A DNA stretch of 64,000 nt, from the NCBI RefSeq assembly GCF_001562275.1, contig NZ_CP014304.1, forward strand, positions 5,022,001 through 5,086,000, in the 5' to 3' direction. The position numbers and the translations under genes are program-made. Origin of the DNA: Hymenobacter sp. PAMC 26628 (lineage in GTDB: Bacteria > Bacteroidota > Bacteroidia > Cytophagales > Hymenobacteraceae). How positions within the stretch are numbered: the first letter of the stretch is position 1; each line of letters starts with the position of its first letter. The notes beneath the pieces are model-generated. The model worked only from the letters and a program-made list of their open reading frames with translations. It was not told the DNA's origin and ran no database searches. Positions 8,885-17,361 of the stretch are shown in pieces.

Positions 8885-10597
8885 ATGCTTCTCAACATCT
8901 TCACCGCTGCCCTGCTCTTCGGCCTGGCCGTGCTGCTGGCCTGGCCCCTGGGCTGCTACATGGCCCGCGTGTACGCCGGCGAGCGCACCTGGCTGCACTT
9001 TCTTACCCCGCTGGAACGGGGCTTTTACCGCCTCGCCCGCCTCAACCCGGAGCAGGGCATGACCTGGCAGCGGTACACGCTGGCGCTGCTGGGCGTGAAC
9101 GCCGTGTGGCTGGTCTGGGCCGTGCTGGTGCTGCTGGTGCAGGACAAGCTCCCCTTCTGGAACCCGGACCACATTCCGGCCATGAGCTTCCCGCAGGCCC
9201 TGCACACGGGCGTGAGCTTCCTCACCAGCACCAACGCCCAGCACTATTCGGGCGAAACCGGGGCCTCGTACTTCGCTCAGATGGCGGTGTTCACGTTCCT
9301 GCAGTTCGTGAGCGCGGGTACCAGCCTGGCCGCTGGCATTGCCGTGGTGCGGGCCCTGGGCGGGCGCGAATCGACCAACGTGGGCAACTTCTACCAGGAT
9401 TTGGTGCGCTCCTGCGTGCTGATTCTGCTGCCGCTGTGCCTGGTGTTCTCGGTGCTGTTTCTGCTCACGGGCGTGCCGATGACGTTTGAGGGCGCGGCGG
9501 CCTACACCTCGCTCGAAGGCGCGGCCGGCACGGTGGCGCGGGGGCCGGTGGCGGCCCTGCTCGCTATCAAAGAGCTGGGCTCGAACGGGGCCGGCTTTTT
9601 CGGGCCGAACTGCGCGCACCCGTTCGAAACGCCCAACTTCGCGGCTTTCGCCCTGCACCACGTGGCTGTGCTGCTCACGCCGATGGCCTTCGTGTTTATG
9701 CTGGGCTACTACCTGCGGCAGCCGCGGTTTGCGCGCATGGTGTTCGGGGTGATGACGGCCGGACTGCTGCTGCTGTTAGTGCCGGCCGTCGCCGCCGAAA
9801 TGCACGGCACGCCCTTCCTGAATGCGCTGGGCCTCGACCCGGCGGCGGCCGGCAACCTGGAGGGCAAGGAAATCCGCTTCGGCGTGTTCCATACCGCGTT
9901 CTATAATGCCTTCAACATGGCCATTCCGGCTGGTACGCTGGCGGGCGCGCAGGACAGCTTCGCACCCCTGGCCGGGGCCCCGTTCATGCTTCTGATGCAG
10001 ATTGACGCCTTTTTTGGCGGCCTGGGCACGGGCTTCCTCAATTTCCTCATCTACCTCGTCATCGCCGCCTTCGTGGGCAGCCTGATGGTGGGCCGCACCC
10101 CCGAGCTGCTGGGCAAGAAGGTGGAAGCCCGCGAGATGCAGCTGGCCACGCTGGTGGCCGTGGCGCAGCCGGTAGTGGTGCTGGCCTGCACCGCGGTGGC
10201 CGCCTGGGTGTATCAGCGCACCCCCGACGCCGCCAACTCGCTGAAGTGGCTCGGTAATCCTGGCAGCCACGGCTTCACGGCCATGCTCTACGAGTTTGTT
10301 TCGGCCGCCGCGGGCAACGGCTCGGGCTACGGCTCGCTGGGCAGCAACACCCCGTTCTGGAACCTGGTGCCCTGCCTGGCCATGCTCAGCGGGCGCTTCG
10401 TGCCCATCATCGGGGCGCTGGTGCTGGGCGCGGGCCTGCGGGCCAAGCCCTACACGCCGCCAAGCGTGGGCGGCATCCGGCTCGAAAGCTTCACGTTTGC
10501 CGTGCTGCTGGTCGTGGTCATCGGCATTCTGGGGGCGCTGCTGTTTTTCCCGGCGCTGGCGCTGGGGCCCCTAGCCGAGTTTTTCGCCAATCGTTAA
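8885..10597 (+). CDS. kdpA: Divergent KdpA-like potassium channel subunit
   Basis: 570 residues from the ATG at 8885, chosen because MLLNIFTAALLF starts the first membrane helix; a TTG 21 bases earlier is in frame but unlikely. KdpA is the pore subunit of the high-affinity K+-ATPase KdpFABC. Pore-loop signatures are present: TNAQHYSGE, SNGAGFFGPNCAHPFE, and AGNGSGYGSLGSNTPFWN. The third loop is odd. Where KdpA proteins have a TTVTSNG-VNAMHDS type sequence, this protein reads FNMAIPAGTLAGAQDS, so only the glycine and the DS are kept. It precedes kdpC directly, and no kdpB or kdpF lies nearby. It may pair with the KdpB at 22614-24659 or have a separate role. Confidence 0.88.
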   Translation: MLLNIFTAALLFGLAVLLAWPLGCYMARVYAGERTWLHFLTPLERGFYRLARLNPEQGMTWQRYTLALLGVNAVWLVWAVLVLLVQDKLPFWNPDHIPAMSFPQALHTGVSFLTSTNAQHYSGETGASYFAQMAVFTFLQFVSAGTSLAAGIAVVRALGGRESTNVGNFYQDLVRSCVLILLPLCLVFSVLFLLTGVPMTFEGAAAYTSLEGAAGTVARGPVAALLAIKELGSNGAGFFGPNCAHPFETPNFAAFALHHVAVLLTPMAFVFMLGYYLRQPRFARMVFGVMTAGLLLLLVPAVAAEMHGTPFLNALGLDPAAAGNLEGKEIRFGVFHTAFYNAFNMAIPAGTLAGAQDSFAPLAGAPFMLLMQIDAFFGGLGTGFLNFLIYLVIAAFVGSLMVGRTPELLGKKVEAREMQLATLVAVAQPVVVLACTAVAAWVYQRTPDAANSLKWLGNPGSHGFTAMLYEFVSAAAGNGSGYGSLGSNTPFWNLVPCLAMLSGRFVPIIGALVLGAGLRAKPYTPPSVGGIRLESFTFAVLLVVVIGILGALLFFPALALGPLAEFFANR

Positions 10598-10627
10598 TCC
10601 GTTTTACCCTTTCTTTCTGTTACGCTC

Positions 10628-11191
10628 ATGATTCATTTGCTGCGTCCCGTGCTGCTAAGCGGCTTGTTGCTGCTCACGTTTGGCTTTGTGTTTCCGGGGG
10701 TGCTGTGGGCCATCGGCCGGCTGGTGCCGGGTACGGCGGCGGGTTCGCCGGTGGTCGTGCGGGGCCGGGTGGTGGGCTTCGAGCGCATCGGCCAGAAGTT
10801 CACGCAGGCCCGCTATTTCCACGGGCGCCCCTCGGCCGTGGACTACAACGCGGCCGCCACCGGTGCTTCCAACGCCGGCCCGTCCAACCCCGATTTTCAG
10901 GCTGCAGTGCGGGCCCGGCTCGACACCTTGCTGCGTCAAAACCCGGTTCTGCACCGCGGGCAGGTGCCTACGGAGCTGGTCACGGCCTCCGCTTCCGGCA
11001 TCGACCCCGACCTTTCGCCGGCGGGCGCCTACGCGCAGGTGGCCCGAGTGGCCGCCGCCCGAAAGCTCCCGCCCGCGGAGGTGAAAACACTGGTGGATGC
11101 CTTAGTGGAGCAGCCGTGGCTGGGCTTTATGGGACCCGCCCACGTGAACGTGATCCGGCTGAACCTGGCGATGGACGCGCAACGGCCCTAG
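10628..11191 (+). CDS. kdpC: KdpC subunit (partner of the divergent KdpA)
   Basis: 187 residues with one N-terminal membrane helix (about 5-30) and a periplasmic domain. Family signatures are RYFHGRPSAVDYN, GPSNPDF and SASGIDPDLSPAGAYAQ. KdpC stabilises the KdpFABC complex. The gene starts 31 bp after kdpA, so the pair is probably cotranscribed, but kdpB, which normally separates them, is absent. The stop codon overlaps that of the minus-strand esterase-like gene inside a CTAG. A second kdpC is at 22038-22598. Confidence 0.9.
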   Translation: MIHLLRPVLLSGLLLLTFGFVFPGVLWAIGRLVPGTAAGSPVVVRGRVVGFERIGQKFTQARYFHGRPSAVDYNAAATGASNAGPSNPDFQAAVRARLDTLLRQNPVLHRGQVPTELVTASASGIDPDLSPAGAYAQVARVAAARKLPPAEVKTLVDALVEQPWLGFMGPAHVNVIRLNLAMDAQRP

Positions 11192-11835
11192 CGGCCCCGC
11201 CGGCCGCTGGCTTCGCCGCCCGCGCCGAGGGCGGCCAGGGTCAGCGGGCCTTCGTCGGCGTAGCTGAGGCGGGCGGTTTGGCCGGCGTCGAGCAGGTCCT
11301 GCACCAAGGCGCGGCCGTCGGTGGTGGTGGCCACCACCACGATGGGCCGCGCCGGCAGGGCCGCAAACAGCGCCCGCCGGTCGATTTCGGGCGGCAGCAC
11401 GGCCGCGTACAGAATCAGCCGCTCGAACACCAGGTGGTTTTCGGCCAGCCAGCCCACGGCCGCCGCCGCGCCGTGCCCGTAGCCGAGCACCGTGACGGGC
11501 GTGCCCGCCGGGCAGTGCGCCCGGATGGCGTCGGTGAGGCCGTCGAGGTAGGCGGTCACGTCGGCCAAATCCTCGTCCACCGAATGCGGGGCAAACCACA
11601 CGCCGAGGGCATCGAAGGACCGGTCGGAGGTTTCGGGGCGGGCGTGGCGCGAGAGGGCTTCGGGCAGAATAAGCAGGCGCTCGGGCGTGTCGAGGTTCAC
11701 GAGCTGGGCGGCCAGGGCGGCCACGGGCTGGTCGTGCCCGTGCAGGCACACCCACAGGTGCTGGATGCCGGGCCCCTGCTCGCCGAGGCTGTAGTAATGG
11801 GCCGTGCGGGGCGTAACAAAGGTGTAAGGCAGCAT
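11188..11835 (-). CDS. Alpha/beta-hydrolase-like protein, nucleophile serine not apparent
   Basis: 215 residues with the fold of small carboxylesterases/phospholipases: an early LWVCLHGHDQ strand and oxyanion region, then a nucleophile elbow where GxSxG is expected. Here the elbow reads VLGYGHGAAAA, with glycine in the serine position. Otherwise the length and strand order fit the family. Either the enzyme is inactive or another residue acts. The gene converges on kdpC with a 4-bp overlap and shows no operon with the antiporter further right (225-bp gap containing a palindrome). Confidence 0.6.
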   Translation of the reverse strand: MLPYTFVTPRTAHYYSLGEQGPGIQHLWVCLHGHDQPVAALAAQLVNLDTPERLLILPEALSRHARPETSDRSFDALGVWFAPHSVDEDLADVTAYLDGLTDAIRAHCPAGTPVTVLGYGHGAAAAVGWLAENHLVFERLILYAAVLPPEIDRRALFAALPARPIVVVATTTDGRALVQDLLDAGQTARLSYADEGPLTLAALGAGGEASGRRGR

Positions 11836-11926
11836 TATCTTTTAGTGGTCAATGATTAGTGGTCAGTGATAACGATTAGTGCCCGGCTCGTGGCCGGCTC
11901 GTGGCCGTCATGCTCATCTGGCGTCC

Positions 11927-12012
11927 GCGTAGTCGAAGCATCTCTACCGCGCAACTAATTCAATCGTTGTTGTTGCTTGATTACTCTTGGGGTAGGCACG
12001 CTTCGACTGCGC
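11927..12012. repeat. Imperfect intergenic palindrome
   Basis: Arms 11927-11948 and 11991-12012 are inverted repeats of 22 bp with four mismatches. The left arm core GTCGAAGCATCTCTACC is almost the same as GTCGAAGCAGCTCTACC in the palindrome at 14279-14372, so both belong to one dispersed family. The rest of the gap 11836-12060 shows no gene. Confidence 0.6.
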
Positions 12013-12060
12013 TCTGCATGAGGGAACGGCCTTATTTATTCCTTTCTCATTTTCCATCTC

Positions 12061-13314
12061 TCATTGCTGCTTGCTCAGGCCGCGCTGCAGCCGCGTGGCC
12101 AGCGGGCCGATGGTGAGGCCCTGCCCGAGGATGGAAAACACGACCACCACGTAGGTGATACCCACCAGCAGCTCGCGCGGCATGGTGGGCGGCAGGCTCA
12201 GGGCCAGCGCCACGGAGATGCCCCCGCGCAGGCCGCCCCAGGTGAGCATGGCCAGGCTGAACTCGGAAAAAGCCCGCCGCCGCCGCAGAAAACTCAGCGG
12301 GATGCTCACCGACACGAGCCGGGCCAGCAGCACCAGTGCCACCACGGCCAGCCCTGCCGCCACGTACTGCCCGCTGATGCGCAGTACCAGCATTTCCAGG
12401 CCCATGAGCACGAACAGCAGGGCGTTGAGCACCATGTCAATCAGCTCCCAGAACTTGTCCACGTAGTCCTCCGTCTCGTCGGACATGGCCCGGCGGCCCT
12501 GCTGGCTGCCCACGATGAGGCCGGCCACGACCATGGCCAGTGGCCCCGACGTATGCAGCCGCGCCGCCAAAGCCGAGCCCCCCGTCACGATGGCCAGCGT
12601 GAGCAGCACTTCGACCTTGTAGTTGTTCACGTTACGCAGTAGCCGGAAGCCCGCGTAGCCGAGCAACGCGCCCAGCCCCAGCCCACCCGCCGCCTCGCGC
12701 AGCAGCAGGGCCAGGGCCTGAACGGGGTCGAAGGCCGCGGGCCCGGCCACGGCTACCGACAGCACCGTGGCAAACAGCACCACGCCCACCCCGTCGTTGA
12801 ACAGCGACTCGCCCACGATTTCCGTTTCCAGGGCTTTGGGCAGGCCGGCTTTGGTGAGGATGCCGAGCACGGCCACCGGGTCGGTGGGCGAAATGAGGCT
12901 GCCAAACAACAGGCAGTAAATAAAATCGAGCGGCAGCCGGAACAGCGGCAGCACCAAATACAGCCCGCAGGCCACCATCAGGGTTGAAATGAGGGTGCCC
13001 AGCGTGGCCAGCAGCACCACCGGCGTGCGCTGCCGCCCCAGGCTGCGCGTGTCGAGCTGCATGGCCCCCGAAAACAGCAGAAAGCTCAGCATGTACTGCA
13101 TCAGCACGGTATGAAAGTCGATGGTGCGCACCATCTCCACCACCCGTAGCACGGCCGGCACGCCCAGCCGCCCCAACCCCACCAGCCCCAGCGACGAGAG
13201 TAAGGTCAGCGCCATCAGCCCGATGGTGGGCGGCAGGCGCAGGAACCGGTGGTTGAGGTAGGCGAAAAAAGCCGCCACCACCAGCAGCAGCGAAAACGTG
13301 GAGTACAGCTCCAT
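12061..13314 (-). CDS. CPA1-family cation/proton antiporter (NhaP-like)
   Basis: 417 residues, about 12 membrane helices. Diagnostic motifs are SPTDPVAVLGI (transport-site Asp in helix 5) and GESLFNDGVGVVLF (helix 6). There is only a short C-terminal tail and no TrkA-C domain. Members exchange Na+ or K+ for H+ across the inner membrane. In a locus dominated by K+ uptake it probably supplies an efflux or pH-balancing arm. It is on the same strand as, and 99 bp after, the HAMP sensor. Confidence 0.88.
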   Translation of the reverse strand: MELYSTFSLLLVVAAFFAYLNHRFLRLPPTIGLMALTLLSSLGLVGLGRLGVPAVLRVVEMVRTIDFHTVLMQYMLSFLLFSGAMQLDTRSLGRQRTPVVLLATLGTLISTLMVACGLYLVLPLFRLPLDFIYCLLFGSLISPTDPVAVLGILTKAGLPKALETEIVGESLFNDGVGVVLFATVLSVAVAGPAAFDPVQALALLLREAAGGLGLGALLGYAGFRLLRNVNNYKVEVLLTLAIVTGGSALAARLHTSGPLAMVVAGLIVGSQQGRRAMSDETEDYVDKFWELIDMVLNALLFVLMGLEMLVLRISGQYVAAGLAVVALVLLARLVSVSIPLSFLRRRRAFSEFSLAMLTWGGLRGGISVALALSLPPTMPRELLVGITYVVVVFSILGQGLTIGPLATRLQRGLSKQQ

Positions 13315-13413
13315 AAGCAGGTCGGCGGAGTAACTATTTTGCGAGCAGTCCAGCGCCCGAAGCAGGATGCTTGACGGCCCGTTTAAGGCTAGAAATAGGC
13401 TTTTTTAAAGCCC

Positions 13414-14238
13414 TTACACGCCCGGGCGCCCATCCGCATTCGGGGCCGGAGCCGCTGCCGCGCCGGGCCGCCGGTGCACGGTCGTGCGTTCCAGGGCGCC
13501 GTCGGTTTCGAGGCGGGGCGTGCCATCGGGGGTTTCGTAGTTTTCCAGCTTTTGGGCCATGTCGTTGAAGGCCGTGGCGACCCCAGCAAATTCCTGGTAG
13601 GCGGGCACGGGCAGGCGCTGGCTGTAATCGCCGGCCGCCAAGCGGCGAATGCCGGCGGTGAGCTCTTCCACCGGCTTCGTCACGTAGTCGGGAAACGAGA
13701 AGATGAACGAAAATGTAGCCAGGATGCCCAACGCCGCTAGCAAGCCCAGCGTGGTGATGGTGCGGTTGGCAATTTGCCGGGTGCGCTGGCTTTGCTGCTC
13801 GATGGCGTGCAGGTTCAGGGCCGCCACGCGGGCCGACTGGCGGCGTAGCTGTTGGTAGGCAACCTGCGCCACCGCCGAAGCCGGGGCCGCTGCCACCAGC
13901 TGCCGGAAACCGGTGGCCAGCGAATCGGCCAGCGGCCCCTCCCCGGGCTCGGTAATGTTGCGCTGCTCAGCCATCAGAGACTGCTCAAATGCCAGGCGTG
14001 CCCGAGCGGCGGCCGGATTTGCATTAGCACCGGCGCTCAGGCGGGCGTCACGCAGGTCGGCCAACGCGTCGGCCAGCTCCCGGGCATAGGCCACCGAGCG
14101 ATAGTTGTTGCGCAGCGTAGCCTCAGCGCTGCGCGAAATCTGGTACAGAAAATACGTCCCAACCCCGCTCAGCAGCAGGATTATCAGGAACAGAAAGCCC
14201 AGACCGAGCGTGAGCTTGGATTTGATGGTGGCTTGCAT
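13414..14238 (-). CDS. Kinase-less membrane sensor with HAMP domain
   Basis: 274 residues: TM1 (about 10-32), an extracytoplasmic helical domain with NITEPGEGPLADSL, TM2 (about 160-182), HAMP (about 182-235), and then an unstructured Pro/Ala-rich tail. The sensor half aligns with those of the histidine kinases at 1227-2990 and 14385-16160, which share the NITE-GE motif. PAS, HisKA and ATPase domains are missing, and the protein ends in a clean stop with no kinase remnant downstream. It could modulate the neighbouring kinase by heterodimerisation, or be a truncated paralogue. Confidence 0.7.
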   Translation of the reverse strand: MQATIKSKLTLGLGFLFLIILLLSGVGTYFLYQISRSAEATLRNNYRSVAYARELADALADLRDARLSAGANANPAAARARLAFEQSLMAEQRNITEPGEGPLADSLATGFRQLVAAAPASAVAQVAYQQLRRQSARVAALNLHAIEQQSQRTRQIANRTITTLGLLAALGILATFSFIFSFPDYVTKPVEELTAGIRRLAAGDYSQRLPVPAYQEFAGVATAFNDMAQKLENYETPDGTPRLETDGALERTTVHRRPGAAAAPAPNADGRPGV

Positions 14239-14278
14239 GGCAATGAGGGATTAAAGGGTAGAATTAGTAAAGTGAGTA

Positions 14279-14372
14279 GGGCGTGCTGAGCTTGTCGAAG
14301 CAGCTCTACCACTTCGCCGAGCCCGTTGGATTACTTGCGCGGGAGAGCTGCTTCGACAAGCTCAGCACGCCC
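14279..14372. repeat. Perfect 29-bp inverted repeat between sensor genes
   Basis: Arms at 14279-14307 and 14344-14372 are perfect inverted repeats (outer sequence GGGCGTGCTGAGCTTGTCGA), followed on the plus side by a T run. It lies between the HAMP sensor start and the kinase stop on the minus strand and may cut or process the transcript. It is related to the palindrome at 11927-12012. Confidence 0.75.
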
Positions 14373-14384
14373 ATTTTTTTGGCG

Positions 14385-16160
14385 CTACCCGGCCACCGGC
14401 AGGGTAAAGTGAAACGTGCTGCCGCTGCCCAGCTCGCTTTCGACCCACAGCCGCCCGCCCTGCGTGGTGATGAACTCGCGGGCAATGCTCAGGCCCAGGC
14501 CCGAGCCGCCGCGGTAGCCAGCCTTGTCGGGCAGTTGGGCGAAGCGCTGGAAGATTTTGTCGTGGTGCTCGGCCGCAATGCCCGGCCCGCGGTCCTGCAC
14601 GCTCACCTGCACGAAGGTACCCGCCACGGCGGCGCGCACGGTTAGGCATTCGCCGCGGGGCGAGTAGCGGATGGCGTTGGCCAGCAGGTTGATGAGCACC
14701 CAGGTGGTTTTCTCCACGTCGGCGCGCACGGTGGGCAGGTCCGGGGCTAGTTGCAGGTCAAGGCGCAACTGCTTGTCGTCGAGTTGGGGCTGCACGGTGG
14801 CGGTGGCGAAGCCCATTACTTCGGCCAGGGGGGTAGGGCGCACTTCGAGCTGGATGCCCGTGCCGGCATCGAGGCGCGAGACGTCGAGCAGCTCGCCTAC
14901 CATGCGCTGCAGGCGCTGCGTTTCCTGGCGGATGTGGCCCGTGATGCGCTGCCGCTCGTCGGCGGGCAGGCGCTCGTCCTGCAGCAGCTTGGTGTTGAGG
15001 TTGATGCTGGACAGCGGCGTCTTCAACTCGTGCGACACCGTAGCTAGGAAATTCGACTTCACTTGGTCGAGCTTCTTGTAGTCCGATACGTTGCGCAGGG
15101 TTAGAATTTGGCCCACGAATTCGTTCTTGTTCAGCGCTTCGTTGAACGAAACCAGCTCCTGCACCGCGAGGCGGTAGTATGCTTCCTCGCCTTGCTGCAC
15201 AATGCGCAGCAGCGGGGCATCGGCCACGGCCTGCTCGCGGCGAGCCGCCTGCACCTCCAGCGGGCGCAGGATTTCCTGCATTAGGTCGTTTTCCTGCGCC
15301 ACGGCGGCGGCGGACTGGCCCACGAGCTGCTCCACCGGCCGACTGAGCAGGGCACAGGCCACCGGGTTGGCCAGGATGATGCAGCGGTGCTCATCCAATA
15401 ACAGCAGGCCTTCATCGAGCCCGCTCACGATGCTGGCCGCCCGGTTGCGCTCGGTTATCAGTTCCGCCAGCGTCGAGCTGCGGTACTCCTGCAGCTGCAC
15501 CAGCATCTGGTTGAAGGCCCGGGCCACCCGCCCGTATTCGTTGCTGTGCTCAATGGGAATGGTGGCCGTGAAGTTGTTGTCCGTGGCGTGCTCCAGGCTC
15601 TGGGTGAGCTTGCGCAGGGGCCCCACGGCGGCTTCGGGCACGCTCAGCACAAACATCAGGCCCAGCAGCAGGCTCATCACCACAAAGGCCACCAGGTAGC
15701 GCCCGGCCTGGGTGGCGTTCACGTTGGCCAGCTCGTTTTTGCGGGTCAGGGCGGCGGTGTTCAGGGCCACCATGCGGTAGGTTTGCCGGCGCAGCAGGTC
15801 CAGCGTGGGGGCGCGGGCGGCGGCGGGGGCCCCGGCATCGAGCAGGCGCTGGAAATCCGACTGGTTCTGAATCAAGCTGTCCACTAGCTCCTTTTCGCCC
15901 GTCTCCGTGATGTTGCCGGCCTCGCGCACTAGGCTTTGGCGGAAGCGCGGTAGGCCCGTGGGCACGTTGGGCGTGGTTTCCATCTGGTCGAGGGCCCGTT
16001 GCATCTGCTGGCCCAGCTCCACGGAGTAGAAGTTCTCCTTGAGCACGTCGCGCGAGCCGCGGTCCAGCCGGTGCACGGTGTAGTAGGCGTAGCCGCCCAA
16101 GCCCAGCAGCAAAGCCAGCATCGCCACGAAGCCGAGCGTAATAAGGGTTTTTAGGTTCAC
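14385..16160 (-). CDS. Membrane sensor histidine kinase (HAMP-PAS-HisKA-HATPase), Kdp-associated
   Basis: 591 residues from a GTG start (VNLKTLITLG). Layout: TM1 about 6-27, extracytoplasmic sensor with NITETGEKELVDSL, TM2 about 150-170, HAMP, PAS-like domain, SHELKTPLS with H377, N box NLLANAIRYS, G boxes DRGPGIAAE and GGSGLGLS. It is a full-length paralogue of 1227-2990. The gene starts 19 bp after a free-standing KdpD sensor module, and the two likely replace a single KdpD: sensing in one polypeptide and kinase in the other. The target is probably one of the sigma-54 regulators in the window, since no KdpE is seen. Confidence 0.87.
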   Translation of the reverse strand: MNLKTLITLGFVAMLALLLGLGGYAYYTVHRLDRGSRDVLKENFYSVELGQQMQRALDQMETTPNVPTGLPRFRQSLVREAGNITETGEKELVDSLIQNQSDFQRLLDAGAPAAARAPTLDLLRRQTYRMVALNTAALTRKNELANVNATQAGRYLVAFVVMSLLLGLMFVLSVPEAAVGPLRKLTQSLEHATDNNFTATIPIEHSNEYGRVARAFNQMLVQLQEYRSSTLAELITERNRAASIVSGLDEGLLLLDEHRCIILANPVACALLSRPVEQLVGQSAAAVAQENDLMQEILRPLEVQAARREQAVADAPLLRIVQQGEEAYYRLAVQELVSFNEALNKNEFVGQILTLRNVSDYKKLDQVKSNFLATVSHELKTPLSSINLNTKLLQDERLPADERQRITGHIRQETQRLQRMVGELLDVSRLDAGTGIQLEVRPTPLAEVMGFATATVQPQLDDKQLRLDLQLAPDLPTVRADVEKTTWVLINLLANAIRYSPRGECLTVRAAVAGTFVQVSVQDRGPGIAAEHHDKIFQRFAQLPDKAGYRGGSGLGLSIAREFITTQGGRLWVESELGSGSTFHFTLPVAG

Positions 16161-16179
16161 GTCGGGTTGCGCTCAGCGC

Positions 16180-17349
16180 TCAATAGGTTACTAAGTAGAT
16201 GTCGAGGTCGGTGCGGTCCTGCGCCACGGCCCGGAGGAGGTCATTGGTCACCCCGCGTCGGGAGAATTGCTCCCACAACCCTTTTTCGCCCGTGACGCCG
16301 CAGACGAGCAGGGTAGCGTTTTTCTCGGCCGCTACCCGCCGGATGGCCCCCACGATGTCGTCGTCCTTCACGCGCAGGATTTGGGCCCCCAGCTCGGTGG
16401 CCAGTTGGAGGTTGTTGAGGAGGTGGCGCTGCGCGGCCAGCCCGATGCGGTCGGCGCTCTCGCGGCCGGTTTGCACGTACAGCACGTACCAGGCGGCGGC
16501 CCCGAAGCGGTCGGCCAGGCGCGAGGTCTTGCGGATGATTTCCTTGGCCGCCGCGTCGTTGGAGTTGATGCAGGCCAGCAGGCGGTCGTCGTTGCGGCGG
16601 CTGGGCAGCACGGAGGGGGCCCCGCCGCCGCTGGTCTCCACCTGGTGGCCCAGCAGCTGGGCCACTTCGCGCACGGCCAGGCGCCGCAGCTGCAGCAGGT
16701 TTTCGGCCTGGAAGAAGTTGGCCAGCGCCGTGGGCACCTTGGCCGCGTCGTAAATCTTGCCTTCCTCCAGGCGGGCGCGCAGCTCGCCCACGGTCAGGTC
16801 CACGTTCACCACCTCGTCGGCCAGCTTGAGGAGCCGGTCGGGGACGCGCTCGGTCACGTCGGTGCCGGTGATTTTCAGCACCTGGTCGTGCAGGCTTTCC
16901 AGGTGCTGCACGTTCACGGCCGTTATCACCGAAATGCCTTTCTGCACCAACTCCTCCACGTCTTGCCAGCGCTTTTCGTGGCGCGAGCCGGGCACGTTGG
17001 AGTGGGCCAGCTCGTCCACAATCACCACCTGCGGGCGCTGCTTCTCGATGGCGTCGAGGTCCATCTCGGCCAGGGCCCGGCCCTTGTAGAACACGTGCTT
17101 GCGGGGCAGCAGCGGCACGCCGCGCAGCTCGGCCTCGGTGCCGGCGCGGCCGTGGGTTTCCACGTAGCCCAGCAGCACGTGCACGCCGTGCTGGTGCAGC
17201 TCGTGCGCCTCTTGCAGCATGCGGAAGGTTTTGCCCACGCCGGCGGCCAGGCCCAGGTAAATCTTGAGCGTGCCGCGCCGCTTGCCCTGCACGAGGCGCA
17301 GGAACCGCTCGGCGGAAGAGTCGCGTTGGTCTTGCTCAAGCTCGGTCAC
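16180..17349 (-). CDS. kdpD: KdpD N-terminal sensor module, no kinase domain
   Basis: 389 residues from GTG at 17349. It contains the KdpD domain (about 20-230) with Walker A GLAAGVGKT and the conserved DELAHSNVPGSRHEKRWQDV, followed by a USP-like domain (about 240-385). Full KdpD proteins continue with four membrane helices, GAF and kinase domains, about 900 residues in all; none of that is present. The USP region is where nucleotides and regulators such as c-di-AMP act in some KdpD proteins. It lies between an outer membrane barrel gene (12 bp) and a separate kinase (19 bp), suggesting a split K+ sensor. Confidence 0.88.
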   Translation of the reverse strand: MTELEQDQRDSSAERFLRLVQGKRRGTLKIYLGLAAGVGKTFRMLQEAHELHQHGVHVLLGYVETHGRAGTEAELRGVPLLPRKHVFYKGRALAEMDLDAIEKQRPQVVIVDELAHSNVPGSRHEKRWQDVEELVQKGISVITAVNVQHLESLHDQVLKITGTDVTERVPDRLLKLADEVVNVDLTVGELRARLEEGKIYDAAKVPTALANFFQAENLLQLRRLAVREVAQLLGHQVETSGGGAPSVLPSRRNDDRLLACINSNDAAAKEIIRKTSRLADRFGAAAWYVLYVQTGRESADRIGLAAQRHLLNNLQLATELGAQILRVKDDDIVGAIRRVAAEKNATLLVCGVTGEKGLWEQFSRRGVTNDLLRAVAQDRTDLDIYLVTY

Positions 17350-17361
17350 GGGGCAGGTTGG

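Noticed and set aside
10705-11859. Plus-strand open frame of 384 codons over kdpC and the esterase-like gene
   Set aside because: It runs through kdpC out of frame and is antisense to the hydrolase-like gene; no homology.
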